From assembly GCA_002305795.1 (NCBI GenBank), contig DBRF01000013.1, positions 1 to 33,024 of the forward strand: a stretch of 33,024 bases of DNA, given 5' to 3'. This DNA is from Ruminococcaceae bacterium UBA1375. Lineage in GTDB: Bacteria; Bacillota; Clostridia; Oscillospirales; Ruminococcaceae. The position numbers were made by a program, and so were the translations under genes. The notes under the pieces are model-generated. The model was not told where the DNA came from, made no database searches, and worked only from the letters and a program-made list of their open reading frames with translations. Positions within the stretch are counted from its first letter, which is position 1; every line of letters begins with the position of its first letter. This document shows positions 15,704-22,011 of the stretch, piece after piece.

Positions 15704-16078
15704 TTATTTCACCATGGCAAAGCGGTAGGCCTCCCCGATCCAGTCCATCAGCTCATCGTCCACCTGCTCCGGACAGGTGAGCAGCACATGGTGGGTCCAG
15801 CGGTTGGGGTAGGCCTCCACCGCCTGAACGATCCGGGGGGACTTTTTCTCATATGCCAGCCCGAAGCTCACCAGCAGGTATTCTTTCGGCCAGCCCTTCA
15901 CCTTCCGCCAGGGCAGGGAGGCCATGGCAAAGACATAGCGGTTGCGAAAGGAGATCTGGGTCTTGCTTACCTTGAACTGGGTGTCCGGGTAGGCCGCCGT
16001 CAGCTTCTCCCGAAGGGTTTGGTAGAGGGGCAGCATCTGGGGCAGGGAGGCGAAAAAAGCCAATTCTTCCGGCTGCAT
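15704..16078 (-). CDS. DUF5655 domain protein
   Basis: The 124-residue cytosolic protein shows the pattern of the DUF5655 family. A helical start is followed by KVSKTQISFRNRYVFAMASLP, seen here as KTQISF and YVFAMA. A YLLVSFGLAYEKKSPR strand and RWTHHVLLTCPEQVDDELMDWI, ending in an AY helix, come next. The family resembles DNA-binding-like MmcQ/YjbR folds, but the function is unknown. ATG 16078 follows GAAGGAAA and gives a compact single domain, so an upstream extension was rejected. It has its own promoter and is not in an obvious operon. Confidence 0.75.
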   Translation of the reverse strand: MQPEELAFFASLPQMLPLYQTLREKLTAAYPDTQFKVSKTQISFRNRYVFAMASLPWRKVKGWPKEYLLVSFGLAYEKKSPRIVQAVEAYPNRWTHHVLLTCPEQVDDELMDWIGEAYRFAMVK

Positions 16079-16124
16079 AAAATTTCCTTCTTTCTGCCGC
16101 AACTCAGCGGCTGGTTTTCCTATA

Positions 16125-16153
16125 GTATAGCACATTCCCCGCCCCCTGCCCAT
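16125..16153 (-). promoter_or_regulatory. Promoter of the DUF5655 gene
   Basis: On the minus strand TGGGCA (16153-16148), a 17-base spacer ending TGC, and TATACT (16130-16125) lie 46 bases before ATG 16078. Confidence 0.55.
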
Positions 16154-16239
16154 GCCGGTTTTGGCGATGGCTTTGGGAAGAAAATGGCATAAAATCTTGG
16201 CATTGGTAGGAGGAACAGCCCCATGCGCCTGGTAAATAA

Positions 16240-16276
16240 GGAAGAGAAAAAGCACCTGCCGAGGAAGCAGGTGCTT
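16240..16276 (-). terminator. Intrinsic terminator of the lipoprotein array
   Basis: A perfect 11-bp stem pairs AAAGCACCTGC (16249-16259) with GCAGGTGCTTT (16266-16276). On the minus strand it runs into TTTTTCTCTTCC, ending transcription just after the third lipoprotein gene. Confidence 0.85.
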
Positions 16277-16294
16277 TATTAAAATTATTTTGCA

Positions 16295-16768
16295 TTAGTG
16301 ATTGATCTGGATGGAATCAAGAACATGCTCTCGAATATCATCTGGAAACGCTTCGCCTTCGATATCTGTAAATATAACTGCATAAACACCATCGCTTGTG
16401 TTGAAAGCATAAATTTCATTGAGGTCTCCAACGTCAGATAAAAACGTGCAGGTGTACGCTGGTTCACCATCAATCGTGGTGTCTCCTATTGATGTAAACG
16501 AAACACCTAATGACGCCCATTGATTGATATAATCCATCGGGGTATCATAGATATTCCCCAAATCCCATGTGTGAATTACATATCTTATCTGTCCATCAAC
16601 ACTTAAATAATGCCGTTTATTTGTAATCGAATCTACAGTTTCCCACTCAGCTGGAATGTCATACGAAATGCTCTCTAGTTCTGTTTTTGACCATTGTTGG
16701 GAATCACACCCGCTCAAGCAAACCACCATGCAAAGCAACGCCACGGCCGACAAAATCCTCTTTTTCAT
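16295..16768 (-). CDS. Lipoprotein, array copy 3 (diverged)
   Basis: The 157-residue protein starts with a lipoprotein signal peptide (MKKRILSAVALLCMVVC) ending in the lipobox LSGC at Cys21. The mature part (SYDIPAEWETVDS...) shares the early IPAEWE motif and the terminal SIQIN with the two upstream copies but is otherwise diverged. A hallmark is a strand-rich domain beginning with a D/E-L-P-A-E-W motif. This resembles small PsbP-like lipoproteins of clostridia, but I cannot name the family. It is the last of three tandem genes and is followed by a strong terminator. The 5' end, including the signal peptide DNA, is nearly identical to its neighbours. Confidence 0.8.
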   Translation of the reverse strand: MKKRILSAVALLCMVVCLSGCDSQQWSKTELESISYDIPAEWETVDSITNKRHYLSVDGQIRYVIHTWDLGNIYDTPMDYINQWASLGVSFTSIGDTTIDGEPAYTCTFLSDVGDLNEIYAFNTSDGVYAVIFTDIEGEAFPDDIREHVLDSIQINH

Positions 16769-16856
16769 GACTGAACACTCCTTTTCCCTTTTTCACAAGT
16801 ATGGCAGAATTAGAAAACCTGCCGAATCAGCAGATGCTCTTTGCGTTCAGTTGAAT

Positions 16857-17324
16857 TTATTCGTTGATTTGGATGGATTGAACGACATGATTCCGTATTG
16901 ACTCAGAGCAGTCATCAAATGTAAAACTATAATAATGGTCTTGGTGCAGAATTACATAGTAGTACATGGAAAAAGTTTCCCCTTCCATCGTATAGCTGAC
17001 TTCGCAGTAGTACCCGGGAGTTCCGGCAATGGTGATGTCTTTTTCCTCTACAACTGTGCCGTCGGATGCATTAATGAACGATACAATGCTATCCTGTTCC
17101 GAATCGTAGATTAATGTAGATGCTGCGTTGATAGAGAAATAACCGGGGACATCTTCGGAAGAAGAATAGAAACGATTATCTGAGTATTCGGATTTTTCCC
17201 ATTCTGCCGGTAGTTCAAAAGTAAAATCCTCATAACGTTGAGCAACCCACTCAATGTTGGAACACCCACTTAAACAAACCACCATGCAAAGCAACGCAAC
17301 AACCGACAAAACCCTCTTTTTCAT
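16857..17324 (-). CDS. Lipoprotein, array copy 2
   Basis: The 155-residue lipoprotein has a signal peptide ending VCLSGC with Cys21, then a mature part starting SNIEWVAQRYEDFTFELPAEW. It is about the same length as copy 1 and closely similar throughout. The two agree in the start and end of the protein (DDCSESIRNHVVQSIQINE in both, shown by its landmark SIRNHVVQS) and differ mainly in the middle. The product should be anchored outside the membrane by the lipid on Cys21. The gene lies between copies 1 and 3 with short gaps and a weak promoter-like -10 upstream. Its function is unknown. Confidence 0.82.
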   Translation of the reverse strand: MKKRVLSVVALLCMVVCLSGCSNIEWVAQRYEDFTFELPAEWEKSEYSDNRFYSSSEDVPGYFSINAASTLIYDSEQDSIVSFINASDGTVVEEKDITIAGTPGYYCEVSYTMEGETFSMYYYVILHQDHYYSFTFDDCSESIRNHVVQSIQINE

Positions 17325-17412
17325 GACCGGACACTCCTTTTCCCTTTTTCACAAGTATGGCAGAATTAGAAAACCTGCCGAATCAGCAGATGCTCTTTAC
17401 GTTCAGTTGAAT

Positions 17413-17880
17413 TTATTCGTTGATTTGGATGGATTGAACGACATGATTCCGTATTGACTCAGAGCAGTCATCAAATGTAAAACTATAATAATGGTCTTGG
17501 TGCAGAATCACATAGTAGTACGTGGAAAAAGTCCCTCCTTCCCACGTATAGCTGACTTCGCAGTAGTATCCGGGAATTCCGGCAATGGTGATGTCTTTTT
17601 CCTCTACAACTGTGCCGTCGGATGTTTCCATGAACGATGCGACGCAATTCTGTTCCGAATCGTAGATCAATGTAGACAGTGTGTGGATAACGAAATAACC
17701 GGGGACATCTTCGGAAGAAGAGGAAAAGCGATTATCTGAGTATTCGGATTGTTCCCACTGGGCAGGTAGTTCAAAAGTAAAATCCTCATAACGTTGAGCA
17801 ACCCACTCAATGTTGGAACACCCACTCAAGCAAACCACCATGCAAAGCAGTGCAACAACCGACAAAATCCTCTTTTTCAT
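17413..17880 (-). CDS. Lipoprotein, array copy 1
   Basis: The 155-residue product has a lipoprotein signal peptide (MKKRILSVVALLCMVV) and lipobox LSGC with Cys21. A mature domain follows that is rich in Tyr, Ser and acidic residues (YCEVSYTWEGGTFSTYYYV). ATG 17880 follows AAAGGAGTG. A longer in-frame extension upstream has no ribosome-binding site and would bury the signal peptide. It is the first gene of the array and the only one with a full promoter. The AT-richer DNA and absence of recognisable metabolic domains suggest an accessory, probably acquired, locus. Confidence 0.82.
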   Translation of the reverse strand: MKKRILSVVALLCMVVCLSGCSNIEWVAQRYEDFTFELPAQWEQSEYSDNRFSSSSEDVPGYFVIHTLSTLIYDSEQNCVASFMETSDGTVVEEKDITIAGIPGYYCEVSYTWEGGTFSTYYYVILHQDHYYSFTFDDCSESIRNHVVQSIQINE

Positions 17881-17910
17881 GACCCGACACTCCTTTATGT
17901 CTTTTTCACA

Positions 17911-17939
17911 ATTATGACACAAAAAGCAGGGGTTGTCAA
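17911..17939 (-). promoter_or_regulatory. Promoter of the lipoprotein array
   Basis: On the minus strand a consensus TTGACA (17939-17934), 17 bases and CATAAT (17916-17911) lie 31 bases before ATG 17880. The downstream copies keep a similar -10 (CATACT) but the -35 has decayed to TTCGGC. Confidence 0.75.
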
Positions 17940-17974
17940 GAAAATCAAAAAAAGAATCCAATTTCCCTTCGATT

Positions 17975-18025
17975 TAAACAAAATTGAAAGCGGCCCTTCC
18001 TGGAGCTACTCCGGAAAAGCCGCTT
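17975..18025 (-). terminator. Intrinsic terminator of the metA-luxS operon
   Basis: On the minus strand AAGCGGC (complement of 18019-18025) pairs with GCCGCTT (17988-17994). An inner TTCC-GGAG/CTCC-GGAA stem extends it, and TTTCAATTTTGTTT follows. It lies 29 bases after the luxS stop. Confidence 0.75.
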
Positions 18026-18053
18026 GTGGGAATTGCCGTTTTGAATTATGTCT

Positions 18054-18524
18054 TTATTTTCCGGTATACCGGTAATCCATCTTTTTCTCGTTCCAATCTT
18101 TCAGCACCAAAAGCATATTCTCCGCCACGGCCTTGGCGCCGGGAAGGTCATGCTCCAGGTAGTTGCCGCACTCCCAGCGCTTGCTGCCGGGGATTTCCCC
18201 GGAAAACCCGGCGATAAAGGCAAAGCTGTCCCGGATGAGATCCAGGGCTTGGCCGGGGGAAACGCTGTCCCGCAGCAGCAGGTAAAACCCGGTGCGGCAG
18301 CCCATGGGTCCTACATAAATCACCTGGTCGGTGTAGGCGCTGTTCCGGGCGTAGGTGGCAAAGAGGTGCTCAAAGGTGTGCAGCGCCCCGTTGGTGAGGT
18401 AGTCCCCGCCGTTGGGCTTTTTCATCCGGATGTCATAGGTGATCACATCCCCGTCGATCCGGGAAATGTACACCCCTTTTTCCAAGGTGTCGTGGTTGAC
18501 GGTAAAGCTGGCAATGGTTTTCAT
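18054..18524 (-). CDS. luxS: S-ribosylhomocysteine lyase (AI-2 synthase)
   Basis: The 156-residue protein has the LuxS metal site HTFEH (H49, E52, H53) and the third ligand Cys119 in KRWECGNY. The catalytic-type Cys is Cys76 in GPMGCRTGFY. It cleaves S-ribosylhomocysteine to homocysteine and DPD, the precursor of autoinducer-2. This completes the recycling of S-adenosylhomocysteine in the activated methyl cycle. It is the last of three minus-strand genes led by metA, with an AAAGGAAA ribosome-binding site, so methionine supply and AI-2 formation are probably co-expressed. Confidence 0.97.
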   Translation of the reverse strand: MKTIASFTVNHDTLEKGVYISRIDGDVITYDIRMKKPNGGDYLTNGALHTFEHLFATYARNSAYTDQVIYVGPMGCRTGFYLLLRDSVSPGQALDLIRDSFAFIAGFSGEIPGSKRWECGNYLEHDLPGAKAVAENMLLVLKDWNEKKMDYRYTGK

Positions 18525-18549
18525 GTGGGTTTCCTTTCTTGCAGGGCGG

Positions 18550-19335
18550 TTATCCTTCCCGGACTTTTTGGGCGTTGATCTCCTGGATTCGCCGGGTCAG
18601 GGACACTTTTTCGGTGCGGGGGCGGAGTTGCTGGGTAAATCGGGCGGTGACTGCCAAAAAGATCAGGTACACATAGGGCATCCCCAGGTTGGTTTCCAGC
18701 AGAGAGTTGACAATTAGGGGCAGCAGCTTTTCTGTCAGGGAGAATCCGGCGCTGCGCACACCTCCCAGCAGCAGCCCGGCTTCCCAGCCAAACTGCACCA
18801 AAATGCCGATGGCCAAAATCCAGGGAATCTGGGCTCGTTTGGACCGGTCTTTCTGCCATAGGTTGTAGATCACCAGCCCCAGGTATCCCATAAAAAGGAT
18901 GGCCGCCATCCAGCCGTGGTAGGAGCCGGTGGTGCGCTGGATGACGATGGGGGTCTGATCCCCGGCAAAGGTCTGGGTGAGCAGGGGGCAGCAGAACCAC
19001 CAGCTTACAATCAGCAGGGACCATTCCAACAGGTGGGAATCCTTGGACAGCCAGAGCCAAATCCAGACGAAGTTGGTAAAACCGTAGCTCATGGACATCC
19101 ACAGCAGCACCCAGAAGAGGCTGTATCCGGGGGTGATGGACCGGGCGTGGCAGACCAGGTGAAAAATCCCGTAGTCCACCGCCATGTATACCCATCCCAT
19201 GACGAAGCCCACCAACAGGGTGAGGTACTGCTTTTTCCAAAGCAGCAGTCCCGCCAGCAGCACCAAAAAGGCCAGGTCCAGCCAGATGTACAGCGGGGCA
19301 AACTGCCGCCGGGCGATGATTTCGGTGACTTCCAT
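18550..19335 (-). CDS. Polytopic membrane protein between metA and luxS, unknown
   Basis: The 261-residue protein has about eight hydrophobic segments and many aromatic residues, especially Trp. A short polar C-terminal tail reads RTEKVSLTRRIQEINAQKV. Conserved-looking polar spots in the membrane region include YMAVDYGIFHLVCHAR, seen around residue 55, and a QTFAGDQTP loop. I do not recognise a family. It starts 12 bases after the metA stop and ends 25 bases before luxS, so it is very likely co-transcribed with both. Possible roles are transport or sensing linked to methionine or AI-2, but nothing in the sequence proves this. An extracytoplasmic enzyme-like role is also open. Confidence 0.7.
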   Translation of the reverse strand: MEVTEIIARRQFAPLYIWLDLAFLVLLAGLLLWKKQYLTLLVGFVMGWVYMAVDYGIFHLVCHARSITPGYSLFWVLLWMSMSYGFTNFVWIWLWLSKDSHLLEWSLLIVSWWFCCPLLTQTFAGDQTPIVIQRTTGSYHGWMAAILFMGYLGLVIYNLWQKDRSKRAQIPWILAIGILVQFGWEAGLLLGGVRSAGFSLTEKLLPLIVNSLLETNLGMPYVYLIFLAVTARFTQQLRPRTEKVSLTRRIQEINAQKVREG

Positions 19336-19347
19336 TCTCCATCCCCC

Positions 19348-20271
19348 TCAGTGAAAATCTTCAAATAGCCCCAACTGGTAGGGGGTGGTCTGGTAGACGA
19401 TGTTCAGCCAGTTTTTAAACAGCAGGTTGGCGTGCCCCCGCCAGATGAATCGGGGCTTTTGGGTGGGGTCGTCCTGGGGGAAGTAGTGCCGGGGCAGGGC
19501 AATGGGCTTGCCTGCCTTCAAATCCCGGAAATACTCGTTGGCCAGGGTGGAGCGGTCGTACTCGCTGTGGCCGAAGACAAAGATTTGCCGGCAGTCGTGG
19601 CGGACCACCAGATTGATCCCCGCCTGCTCCGATTGGGTCAGCACTTCCAAAGCGGGGCAGCGGCGGATGGCCTGGGGATCGGATTGGGTGTGCCGGGAGT
19701 GGGGGGCCAGGTAGTATTCGTCAAACCCCCGGACCATGGGGTGAGTGACATTGAGGACCTGATGCTCGAAGATGCCGAACATCTTCTCCGGCAGCGGCTG
19801 CTTGGGGATGCCGTAGTGGTAGTACAGCCCCGCCTGGGCCCCCCAGCAGATGTGGAAGGTGGAAAAGCAGTGGGTCTTGCTCCACTCCAGAATCTCCTCC
19901 AGCTCCGGCCAGTAGTCCACTGCTTCAAACTCCAGGTGTTCCACCGGCGCCCCGGTGACAATCAGCCCGTCGTAAAATTCCTCTTTCAGCTCGGAGAAGG
20001 TGCGGTAGAAGGTGAGCAGGTGCTGGGAAGGAGTGTGGCTGGATTGATGGGAGGCGGTCTGCATCAGCTCGATGTCCACCTGCAAGGGGGTGTTGGCAAT
20101 CAGCCGCAGCAGCTGGGTCTCGGTTTCGATTTTCAGGGGCATCAGGTTCAGAATCAGGATCCGCAAAGGCCGGATGTCCTGGTGGGCCGCCCGTTCCTTG
20201 GTAATCAAAAAGATATTTTCCTGCTCCAAGGTCTGCCGGGCAGGAAGGTTGGATGGGATATTGATAGGCAT
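19348..20271 (-). CDS. metA: Homoserine O-acetyltransferase (MetA type)
   Basis: The 307-residue product is full length for MetA. The catalytic triad residues are in their classical positions: Cys142 in HICWGAQAG, His235 and Glu237 in FGHSEYDR. Residue 111 is Glu (GAPVEHLEFE). In characterised MetA proteins Glu111 selects acetyl-CoA and Gly111 selects succinyl-CoA, so this enzyme most likely makes O-acetylhomoserine. The name MetA alone would suggest the succinyl form. It catalyses the first committed step from homoserine to methionine. It is the first gene of the metA / unknown membrane protein / luxS operon and has its own promoter and structured leader. Confidence 0.95.
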   Translation of the reverse strand: MPINIPSNLPARQTLEQENIFLITKERAAHQDIRPLRILILNLMPLKIETETQLLRLIANTPLQVDIELMQTASHQSSHTPSQHLLTFYRTFSELKEEFYDGLIVTGAPVEHLEFEAVDYWPELEEILEWSKTHCFSTFHICWGAQAGLYYHYGIPKQPLPEKMFGIFEHQVLNVTHPMVRGFDEYYLAPHSRHTQSDPQAIRRCPALEVLTQSEQAGINLVVRHDCRQIFVFGHSEYDRSTLANEYFRDLKAGKPIALPRHYFPQDDPTQKPRFIWRGHANLLFKNWLNIVYQTTPYQLGLFEDFH

Positions 20272-20295
20272 AAAAAACCTCTTTTACGTCTTGCT

Positions 20296-20363
20296 GGCAC
20301 CTGCCCGCCCCGGCGGGAGCTGCCGGGAAATCACTTGCTTTGGCCGGGCGGGGCAGGCGGGTG
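20296..20363 (-). promoter_or_regulatory. GC-rich hairpin leader of metA
   Basis: The metA leader, read on the minus strand, forms a long stem between CACC...TGCCCCGCCCGGC and GCCGGGGCGGGCAGGTG. Eleven of thirteen consecutive bases pair, plus CACC/GGTG at the base, around a loop of about 28 bases. It ends about 20 bases before the start codon, and AGAGG follows as ribosome-binding site. No T-run directly follows the stem. The sequence does not match SAM-I, SAM-II, SMK, SAH or SAM/SAH riboswitch patterns as I know them. It may be a translational control element, a protein-binding hairpin, or a transcript-stabilising structure. Confidence 0.55.
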
Positions 20364-20368
20364 TCTTT

Positions 20369-20397
20369 ATCATACCAGAATCCTCTGTTTTTTGCAA
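20369..20397 (-). promoter_or_regulatory. metA operon promoter
   Basis: On the minus strand TTGCAA (20397-20392), a 17-base spacer ending TGG and TATGAT (20374-20369) lie immediately before the hairpin leader. It is an extended -10 type and diverges from the nrdR promoter. Confidence 0.65.
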
Positions 20398-20415
20398 TCC
20401 GCCACCGGGGGAATC

Positions 20416-20444
20416 TTGAATTATTCCAGAAATTATGCTAAGAT
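20416..20444 (+). promoter_or_regulatory. nrdR promoter
   Basis: TTGAAT (20416-20421), a 17-base spacer ending TGC and TAAGAT (20439-20444) lie 60 bases before the nrdR ATG, divergent from the metA promoter. Confidence 0.6.
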
Positions 20445-20504
20445 ATGACTGGAAAAAAAGTTGGAAATGCGGAGTAAGATCCGCTTAGAAAGGATGTTCA
20501 GGGG

Positions 20505-20972
20505 ATGAAATGTCCAGTTTGCGGCTGCCCGGATACCAAGGTCACCGATTCCCGTTCCACCGAAGATGATCTGAAGGTGCGCCGCCGCCGGGAATGCACC
20601 CGCTGCGGCTACCGGTTTACTACCTATGAAGTGATAGAATCCTCCCCTCTGATGGTGCTCAAGCGGGACGGCTCCCGCCAGCCCTTTGACCGGGAAAAGC
20701 TGCTCCGGGGACTGATGCGGGCCTGTAACAAGCGCAGCCTTTCCATGCAGAAGCTGGACACCATGGTGGACCAGTTGGAGCAGCAGCTCCGGGACGCCGG
20801 CTGCCGGGAAGTCACGGCCCAGCATCTGGGGGAACTGGTGTTGAAAAAGTTGAAGAAATTAGACCAGGTAGCTTACATCCGCTTTGCTTCGGTGTACCGG
20901 GACTTTCAGGATGCGGATAGTTTTGTCCGGGAGCTGGAGCGGCTGCGGGAAGAGCCGCCGGAAGAAAATTGA
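20505..20972 (+). CDS. nrdR: Transcriptional repressor NrdR
   Basis: The 155-residue protein has the NrdR layout. A zinc ribbon has two Cys pairs (CPVC near the start, CTRC after a basic RRRREC stretch). An ATP-cone domain follows (about 48-138), beginning PLMVLKRDGSRQPFDREKL. NrdR binds ATP/dATP and represses ribonucleotide reductase genes. No nrd gene lies in the window, so its targets are elsewhere. ATG 20505 follows AAAGGA. It is followed at once by ispF, with a shared transcript likely. Confidence 0.95.
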   Translation: MKCPVCGCPDTKVTDSRSTEDDLKVRRRRECTRCGYRFTTYEVIESSPLMVLKRDGSRQPFDREKLLRGLMRACNKRSLSMQKLDTMVDQLEQQLRDAGCREVTAQHLGELVLKKLKKLDQVAYIRFASVYRDFQDADSFVRELERLREEPPEEN

Positions 20973-20987
20973 ATGGGAGGGAGCGCC

Positions 20988-21458
20988 ATGCGCATTGGAC
21001 ACGGCTACGACGTGCACCGGCTGGTGCCGGAGCGGAAATTGATTTTAGGCGGGGTGGAGATTCCCTTTGAAAAGGGATTGCTGGGCCACTCCGACGCCGA
21101 TGTGCTGACCCACGCCCTGATGGACGCCCTGCTGGGGGCTGCCGGTTTGGGGGACATCGGGCGGCATTTCCCCGATACCGACCCCGCTTACGCCGGCGCC
21201 GACTCCTTAAAGCTGCTGGCTCATGTGATGGAGCTGCTGGCCCAAAAGGGCTACCGGCTGGGCAACGCAGACTGCACCGTCATCGCCCAGCGCCCCAAAC
21301 TGGCCCCCTACCTGCCCGCCATGGTGGAAAACCTGGCCCGAGTCTGCGGGGTGGAGGCGGAGCAGATCAATCTGAAGGCCACCACCGAGGAAAAGCTGGG
21401 CTTTACCGGGGAGGGCAGCGGCATCTGCGCCCATGCGGTCTGCCTGCTTTTGCCCTAA
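20988..21458 (+). CDS. ispF: 2-C-methyl-D-erythritol 2,4-cyclodiphosphate synthase
   Basis: The 156-residue product has the IspF metal ligands Asp8 and His10 (GYDVHRL) and His42 (SDADVLTHALMDALLG). The GDIGRHFPDTD loop and the C-terminal TTEEKLGFTGEGSGICA motif are also present. It forms the cyclic diphosphate in the methylerythritol phosphate route to isoprenoids. ATG 20988 is chosen because GGGAGGGAG precedes it and the length fits the family. It begins 15 bases after the nrdR stop and ends near a terminator. Confidence 0.95.
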   Translation: MRIGHGYDVHRLVPERKLILGGVEIPFEKGLLGHSDADVLTHALMDALLGAAGLGDIGRHFPDTDPAYAGADSLKLLAHVMELLAQKGYRLGNADCTVIAQRPKLAPYLPAMVENLARVCGVEAEQINLKATTEEKLGFTGEGSGICAHAVCLLLP

Positions 21459-21490
21459 GCACCTGCCCGCTTTCTGCCGCATAGGATACC

Positions 21491-21518
21491 AGGGGGAAGG
21501 TTCCCCCGTATTTTTTCA
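21491..21518 (+). terminator. Intrinsic terminator after ispF
   Basis: GGGGGAA pairs with TTCCCCC around a short loop (about 21493-21508) and is followed by GTATTTTTT. It lies between ispF and the next small gene, so the small gene gets read-through or its own transcript. Confidence 0.75.
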
Positions 21519-21529
21519 GGGAAGGCGGT

Positions 21530-21721
21530 ATGTTTATGTCCGCAGGACTGCCGGTGTTCCGTTCCCTGACAGCGGCCTATCAAGCGGTGGAACAGCTTCG
21601 CCGTGCCGGGATTCCGGCCAAGGTGGTCAACACCCCTCATACCGGTGCGGGACAGGGCTGCAGCTATTCCATTGTGGTACACCCCCGCTATCAGGCCAGG
21701 GCCAAGGCGCTGCTTATGTGA
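21530..21721 (+). CDS. DUF3343 domain protein
   Basis: The 63-residue protein matches the short DUF3343 family: an FRSLTAAYQAVEQLRRAGIPAKVVNTP helix-strand unit, noted here by its AYQAVEQLRRAGIP core. A GQGCSYSIVV segment follows, in which the Cys resembles the conserved (C)G/C-S turn of family members thought to handle sulphur or selenium carriers. That role is only proposed for the family. ATG 21530 follows GAAGGCGG, with a second in-frame ATG two codons later. It sits just behind the ispF terminator, and I see no strong promoter of its own. Confidence 0.75.
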   Translation: MFMSAGLPVFRSLTAAYQAVEQLRRAGIPAKVVNTPHTGAGQGCSYSIVVHPRYQARAKALLM

Positions 21722-21802
21722 CCTGCCGCCGCAATCGGCCTGTCCCCGCTAATATGAAAAGCCGGGGGCGGGGCAGCGGCGGATGGATCAAAGGAAAAGA
21801 AG

Positions 21803-21838
21803 GAGCTTCTGTTCCCATGGGGACAGGGGCTCTTTTTG
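21803..21838 (+). terminator. Intrinsic terminator after the DUF3343 gene
   Basis: GAGC (21803-21806) pairs with GCTC (21829-21832), with inner CTGT/ACAG and CCC/GGG pairs, then TTTTT. Upstream, at 21740-21776, CTGTCCCCGC can also pair with GCGGGGCAG, without a T-run. Otherwise the 290-base gap 21722-22011 holds only the promoter below. Confidence 0.7.
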
Positions 21839-21923
21839 GTTTTGCGGAAAAAGGGGAAATGGGAAAAGTGGGGGGAGAGTGTAAAGAAACTGTGAGGGAA
21901 GGGAAAACAATTTTCCCGCCGCC

Positions 21924-21952
21924 TTGTTCCCGGCTTTGCCTGGTGCTATACT
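21924..21952 (+). promoter_or_regulatory. Promoter of the epimerase-like gene
   Basis: TTGTTC (21924-21929), a 17-base spacer ending TGC and TATACT (21947-21952) lie about 60 bases before the start codon. Confidence 0.65.
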
Positions 21953-22011
21953 AAAGGTAGAACAGACGGTCCCCGCTTTACTCTGAACCGCCTGGGAAAT
22001 GGAGGTGTTTG

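Larger units (their letters stand above)
16770..17880 (-). repeat. Tandem duplication with 556-bp period (two lipoprotein units)
   Basis: The DNA of copy 2 plus its upstream gap repeats as copy 1 plus its gap, offset by 556 bases. The two intergenic stretches (16770-16856 and 17326-17412) differ at only three or so bases. The first about 170 bases of each unit are almost identical, and divergence is concentrated in the mature coding parts. The gap contains a small inverted repeat, GGCAG (16803-16807) with CTGCC (16819-16823). A CATACT at 16803-16798 matches the position of the first-copy -10 box. Confidence 0.85.

Noticed and set aside
20280..20400. SAM-type riboswitch upstream of metA
   Set aside because: The leader is only about 100 bases and shows none of the conserved SAM-I, SAM-II, SMK or SAH cores; only a GC-rich hairpin is visible.
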